A stretch of DNA of 8,154 bases. Source: Treponema sp. (GTDB lineage Bacteria; Spirochaetota; Spirochaetia; Treponematales; Breznakiellaceae). The stretch lies in NCBI GenBank assembly GCA_009785545.1, contig WQWD01000099.1, positions 1-8,154 on the forward strand, in the 5' to 3' direction. Under the pieces are notes generated by a model that ran no database searches, was not told the origin of the DNA, and worked only from the letters and a program-made list of their open reading frames with translations. Of this stretch, positions 5,722-8,154 are shown one piece after another (position 1 is the first letter of the stretch; each line of letters begins with the position of its first letter). The position numbers and the translations under genes are program-made.

Positions 5722-7643
5722 CATTTTTTTGATTTCTTTTTCTTTTTCCCGGTAAAATTAGGCTGCGTTTTTGCCTGTTTATTCTCTGACGAAGCCGATG
5801 GTGAAGTCCCGGCGTTAGCAGCTGCCAGCTCTGCTGCGGCCTTGCGCTTTTTGATAACATACTTGTTGATAAAAAGTTGTTGAACAAGCGTCAGAAGGTT
5901 GGAGAAAATCCAGTAAATTAACAAACCTGACGGCACATTGTAAAGGACAAAGAAGAATATTATCGGCATAGCAAATAACATAAACTTCATTTGATTTGCT
6001 GATTGCTGCCCGGGCATCTGTGTAACCTTGCCGTATAACAATTGAGAAGCTACATAGATAAACGGCAGAACTCTCAGGGCAGTCCAGCCTAAAAGCGGCA
6101 AGGGTGTAGTCCATTGGACTATATATTCCGGCAAGGAAAGATCTGGAATCCAGCCGGGAATAAACATGGCTCCACGCAATTCAAAATCGTTGTTAAACAA
6201 CTGGAACATCGTAATAAAAATCGGCATTTGGAGCAGCATAGGAAGACATCCGGCAAGCGGGTTATAACCTTCCTGTTTGTAGAAATTTGCCATTTCCATT
6301 TGCAATTTTTGCTTGTTATTTTTGTATTTTTCCTGCAGCTCTTTGATTTTGGGAGCCAACGCCTGCATTCGCAAAGTAGCTTCCGATCCTTTTTTTGTCA
6401 GCGGGAAGAAAAGAATTTTAATTAACAAAGTTAACAGAATAATAGCGACACCGTAATTTGGAATAATGCCGTAAAATCCATCAAGCATCCATTTAAGCAA
6501 TCTTTCCAGCGGCGAAAAAATACTAAAAAATCCGCGTGTACTCGCAACTTCATGAAAATTAGGGTCTGTTGATAAACCTGTATTGTGCCTTGAAAGTTCC
6601 CGCAGGGTTCTGGGCCCTATATAAAAACGATATAAGTCATTGAGACTGGAAATACTCGTTCCGGGACGAAATATATAAAGCCGTGAAGCATCGGTGTGCC
6701 ATAAATCACGTCTGTCCGAAAACATAAAACTGTATTCTGTAAGTCCAACAGGATTAGCAATAAAAGCAAAATACTTGCCGGAAATAGCCAGCCATTCCGG
6801 GCGGCGGGAAATACGCTCATTAAGCCTTATATCTCTATCCCTGCTGATTCTGCCGTCAATGAAAAAGCTAAAATTACGGAAATCGTAAAATCTGTCAAGC
6901 CGTTCAAATGAAGGGCCAATCTGCGGGCCAAAAGATAAAGTGTATGCGTTGCCTCCAAAATTAAATCCGGGAATCCCAAACCCTCCATCCATCATAACTC
7001 TGAATTCAAACAAATATTCGCCCGGGAAAAAATCAAATCTTTTTGTTAAACGAAACCTTCCATCAGAACCATGAACTGCCGCAGGGGATAAAAAATCCCT
7101 GTAAAATTCCACCCTATACGGATATTCCGAAGATTGATTTACATGAAACACGGCGGAAACAGGCTCGGCTCCATCAAAAGTAAGCGCAAAAAATCGTGCG
7201 GGATATGCCGGGTGCGCTTGATTATCACCGGGGAGAATCAAGTCCACATAACGTGCGGGATCACCCGGGCTTCTGCGTTGATCTATCCATTGAAAAGCGG
7301 TAATTTCTCCGCCGGCATTAGTTAAACGCACTCTGATTAAATCAGTCTCAATAATGATATTATTATTGAGCGGGATAAACTCATCAACCGGAACAACAGA
7401 GAATACTCTGTCCTGCACAGGCTGCGTTCCCGGCAGATGTGTTAGCTGAGAGTCTTGCACCTGCGAATGCGGCTGATCAAATTGATCCGAAGGGGTAAAA
7501 TCATGCGGCCATTCATTTGCAGGCGGTTGTTGTATTTGCGTATCGACAGGCGGTGGCGGCGGCGCAAGAACGGTTTGCAGTGTAAGAGTAACTACCATTA
7601 CAAGACTGCAAAGTACTATAGCCAAGACGGTTCTTTTTTCCAT
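5721..7643 (-). CDS. yidC: Membrane protein insertase YidC (Oxa1/Alb3 family)
   Basis: A 640-residue inner-membrane insertase that inserts and folds membrane proteins with or without Sec. The architecture is diderm-type. There is an N-terminal transmembrane anchor (about residues 5-27), a Pro-rich linker (PPPPPVDTQ onward) and a large periplasmic beta domain (about 85-350). The Oxa1 core (about 375-597) has membrane segments near 390-415, 459-483, 520-537 and a hydrophobic stretch at 553-592. The cytoplasmic helical hairpin lies between them (MQALAPKIKELQEKYKNN). The tail is Ala-rich, then very Lys-rich (GKKKKKSKK), as in ribosome-contacting tails. The conserved groove arginine (E. coli Arg366, in RGIMYPLTK) is Lys409 here (KILFFPLTK). 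AAGGA lies 7 bases before the ATG, and the start overlaps the yidD stop by one base (TAATG), which implies coupled translation. Confidence 0.97.
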   Translation of the reverse strand: MEKRTVLAIVLCSLVMVVTLTLQTVLAPPPPPVDTQIQQPPANEWPHDFTPSDQFDQPHSQVQDSQLTHLPGTQPVQDRVFSVVPVDEFIPLNNNIIIETDLIRVRLTNAGGEITAFQWIDQRRSPGDPARYVDLILPGDNQAHPAYPARFFALTFDGAEPVSAVFHVNQSSEYPYRVEFYRDFLSPAAVHGSDGRFRLTKRFDFFPGEYLFEFRVMMDGGFGIPGFNFGGNAYTLSFGPQIGPSFERLDRFYDFRNFSFFIDGRISRDRDIRLNERISRRPEWLAISGKYFAFIANPVGLTEYSFMFSDRRDLWHTDASRLYIFRPGTSISSLNDLYRFYIGPRTLRELSRHNTGLSTDPNFHEVASTRGFFSIFSPLERLLKWMLDGFYGIIPNYGVAIILLTLLIKILFFPLTKKGSEATLRMQALAPKIKELQEKYKNNKQKLQMEMANFYKQEGYNPLAGCLPMLLQMPIFITMFQLFNNDFELRGAMFIPGWIPDLSLPEYIVQWTTPLPLLGWTALRVLPFIYVASQLLYGKVTQMPGQQSANQMKFMLFAMPIIFFFVLYNVPSGLLIYWIFSNLLTLVQQLFINKYVIKKRKAAAELAAANAGTSPSASSENKQAKTQPNFTGKKKKKSKK

Positions 7644-7879
7644 TATATTTCCTTATATTTAATTATTCGGTCGGGAACCGGATCATAACCTCCGGCGCAA
7701 AAGGGATGACAGCGCAAAATCCGTTTTATCGTTAAAAAACATCCGTAAAAAAAGCCGTGTACTTTAAACGCCTCATAACTGTAAGCGGAACAAGTTGGAT
7801 AAAACCTGCAAGACGGCGGAAGGTGAGGAGAAATTACTTTTTGATAAAACTTAATCAAAAATAACGCTATATATTTCAT
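7643..7879 (-). CDS. yidD: YidD, membrane protein insertion efficiency factor
   Basis: A 78-residue protein of normal family length. It opens with an amphipathic, membrane-associating helix (MKYIALFLIKFYQKVISP), followed by the hallmark CRFYPTCSAYSYEAF and RILRCHPFCAGGYDPVP. The conserved cysteines are Cys24, Cys30 and Cys57. In E. coli YidD sits on the inner face of the membrane and assists YidC-dependent insertion. The start overlaps the rnpA stop by 4 bases (ATGA) and the end overlaps the yidC start by 1 base. Together with the lack of a strong binding site of its own, this indicates translational coupling along rnpA-yidD-yidC. Confidence 0.97.
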   Translation of the reverse strand: MKYIALFLIKFYQKVISPHLPPSCRFYPTCSAYSYEAFKVHGFFYGCFLTIKRILRCHPFCAGGYDPVPDRIIKYKEI

Positions 7880-8154
7880 TTTAGTAAACCGGCTTTTTCA
7901 AAAAGAGATTCAAGCTGCAAGCTTCTACTATGCAGGCTAACCTTGCTCCGCAAACTCGTATTGCTCTGCAAACTCGTCTTGCTTTGCAAACTAGTATTGC
8001 CAGAAAGAACTTTTGCGTCATGTACGTCTGCTTCAGGGTAAACCAAAAAAATCAAATCGTGACTGGTTTTAAGACGATCTTTCATCAACCTGAATGCTTC
8101 CCGACCAAGACGTCTGGCACGGTTTCTGATAACTGCGTTCCATAAAACATTGCT
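7876..8154 (-). CDS. rnpA: Ribonuclease P protein component, N terminus off window, with repeat-encoded insertion
   Basis: RnpA is the protein subunit of RNase P and helps the catalytic RNA bind and cleave the 5' leader of precursor tRNAs. The frame is open to the window edge at 8154 (92 codons visible), and the N-terminal part, including the Phe/Arg-rich first half, is outside. The family signature RNRARRLGREAFR is visible at fragment residues 10-22, followed by the strand DLIFLVYPEAD and the closing helix LESLFEKAGLL. Between these two elements, where RnpA normally has only a few residues, lies a Ser/Thr/Leu/Gln-rich stretch with four hexapeptide repeats (NTSLQS, KTSLQS, NTSLRS, KVSLHS), an insertion of about 25 residues. 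The TTG at 8088 is not the start: the signature lies upstream of it. rpmH and dnaA usually lie upstream but are not in the window. Confidence 0.94.
   Translation of the reverse strand, partial: SNVLWNAVIRNRARRLGREAFRLMKDRLKTSHDLIFLVYPEADVHDAKVLSGNTSLQSKTSLQSNTSLRSKVSLHSRSLQLESLFEKAGLLK
7927..7998 (-). repeat. Four-copy 18-bp tandem repeat inside rnpA
   Basis: Three close copies on the plus strand, GCTCCGCAAACTCGTATT (7945-7962), GCTCTGCAAACTCGTCTT (7963-7980) and GCTTTGCAAACTAGTATT (7981-7998), plus a diverged fourth at 7927-7944. Each 18-bp unit is itself two 9-bp half-units on the coding strand (AGY-TTG-CRR and AGC-AAN-ACN). They encode four hexapeptides, (N/K)-(T/V)-S-L-(Q/R/H)-S. The frame is preserved, so copy changes would only vary the length of an RnpA loop. 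Confidence 0.92.

Noticed and set aside
5554..5883. Plus-strand open frame of 109 codons across the jag/yidC junction
   Set aside because: Antisense to two well-recognised genes, with low-complexity Phe/Ser content and no family resemblance.
6114..6425. Plus-strand open frame of 103 codons inside yidC
   Set aside because: Mirror of the conserved Oxa1 core; its hydrophobicity is a by-product of the opposite strand.
7540..7580. GGC/GGT-rich stretch in yidC as a further repeat array
   Set aside because: It is only a short polyproline run (five Pro) in the linker after the first membrane segment, not a periodic array like the two reported.
7927..7998. CRISPR-like or regulatory direct repeats
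   Set aside because: The units are contiguous with no spacers, in frame, and inside a recognised gene.
7876..8088. A separate 70-residue small protein starting at 8088
   Set aside because: The frame continues upstream to the window edge and encodes the RnpA RNR signature, so this is the C-terminal part of rnpA.

Overview
The window looks like chromosomal DNA from a spirochaete, most likely a Treponema or close relative. The support is protein-level and from memory: a long 'chlamydia/spirochaete-type' serine hydroxymethyltransferase with an extra mid-domain segment, a YidC with the large N-terminal periplasmic domain of diderm bacteria, and a rnpA-yidD-yidC-jag cluster followed by an exported protein that resembles uncharacterised spirochaete families. 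No mobile element, CRISPR array, tRNA or rRNA was recognised. All coding sequence belongs to eight genes, two of them cut by the window edges.

Layout. (1) Bases 1-1333, plus strand: glyA (serine hydroxymethyltransferase), missing its N terminus at the window edge. (2) Bases 1345-1382: a perfect 12-bp hairpin between two convergent genes, probably a shared terminator. (3) Bases 1381-2862, minus strand: an HD-GYP-like phosphohydrolase with a long helical N-terminal half and a linker encoded by eight 9-bp tandem repeats. (4) Bases 2863-3115: an AT-rich divergent promoter region. (5) Bases 3116-4024, plus strand: a DHH-DHHA1 phosphoesterase. (6) Bases 4071-8154, minus strand: a tightly packed run transcribed as rnpA (partial) > yidD > yidC > jag > exported protein of unknown function. 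rnpA and yidD overlap by 4 bp, and yidD and yidC by 1 bp.

How the genes fit together. The right half is the conserved ribosome/membrane-protein biogenesis cluster: the protein part of RNase P, the YidD insertion-efficiency factor, the YidC insertase and the RNA-binding protein Jag (KhpB). The exported protein trails the cluster and is probably cotranscribed with it. The middle holds two divergent phosphodiesterase-type genes, HD and DHH. They could act in sequence on cyclic dinucleotides (HD-GYP opens the ring, a DHH enzyme cleaves the linear dinucleotide), but that is inference.

The most unusual signal is a pair of in-frame, low-complexity repeat arrays built on 9-bp periods. One lies in the HD-protein gene (8 x 9 bp). 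The other lies inside rnpA (4 x 18 bp, which is 8 x 9 bp), where it inserts about 25 Ser-rich residues before the last helix of an otherwise compact, essential protein. The two arrays share a core of the form NNN-TTG-CAR on the coding strand. This suggests a family of short expanding repeats in this genome that tolerates coding sequence.
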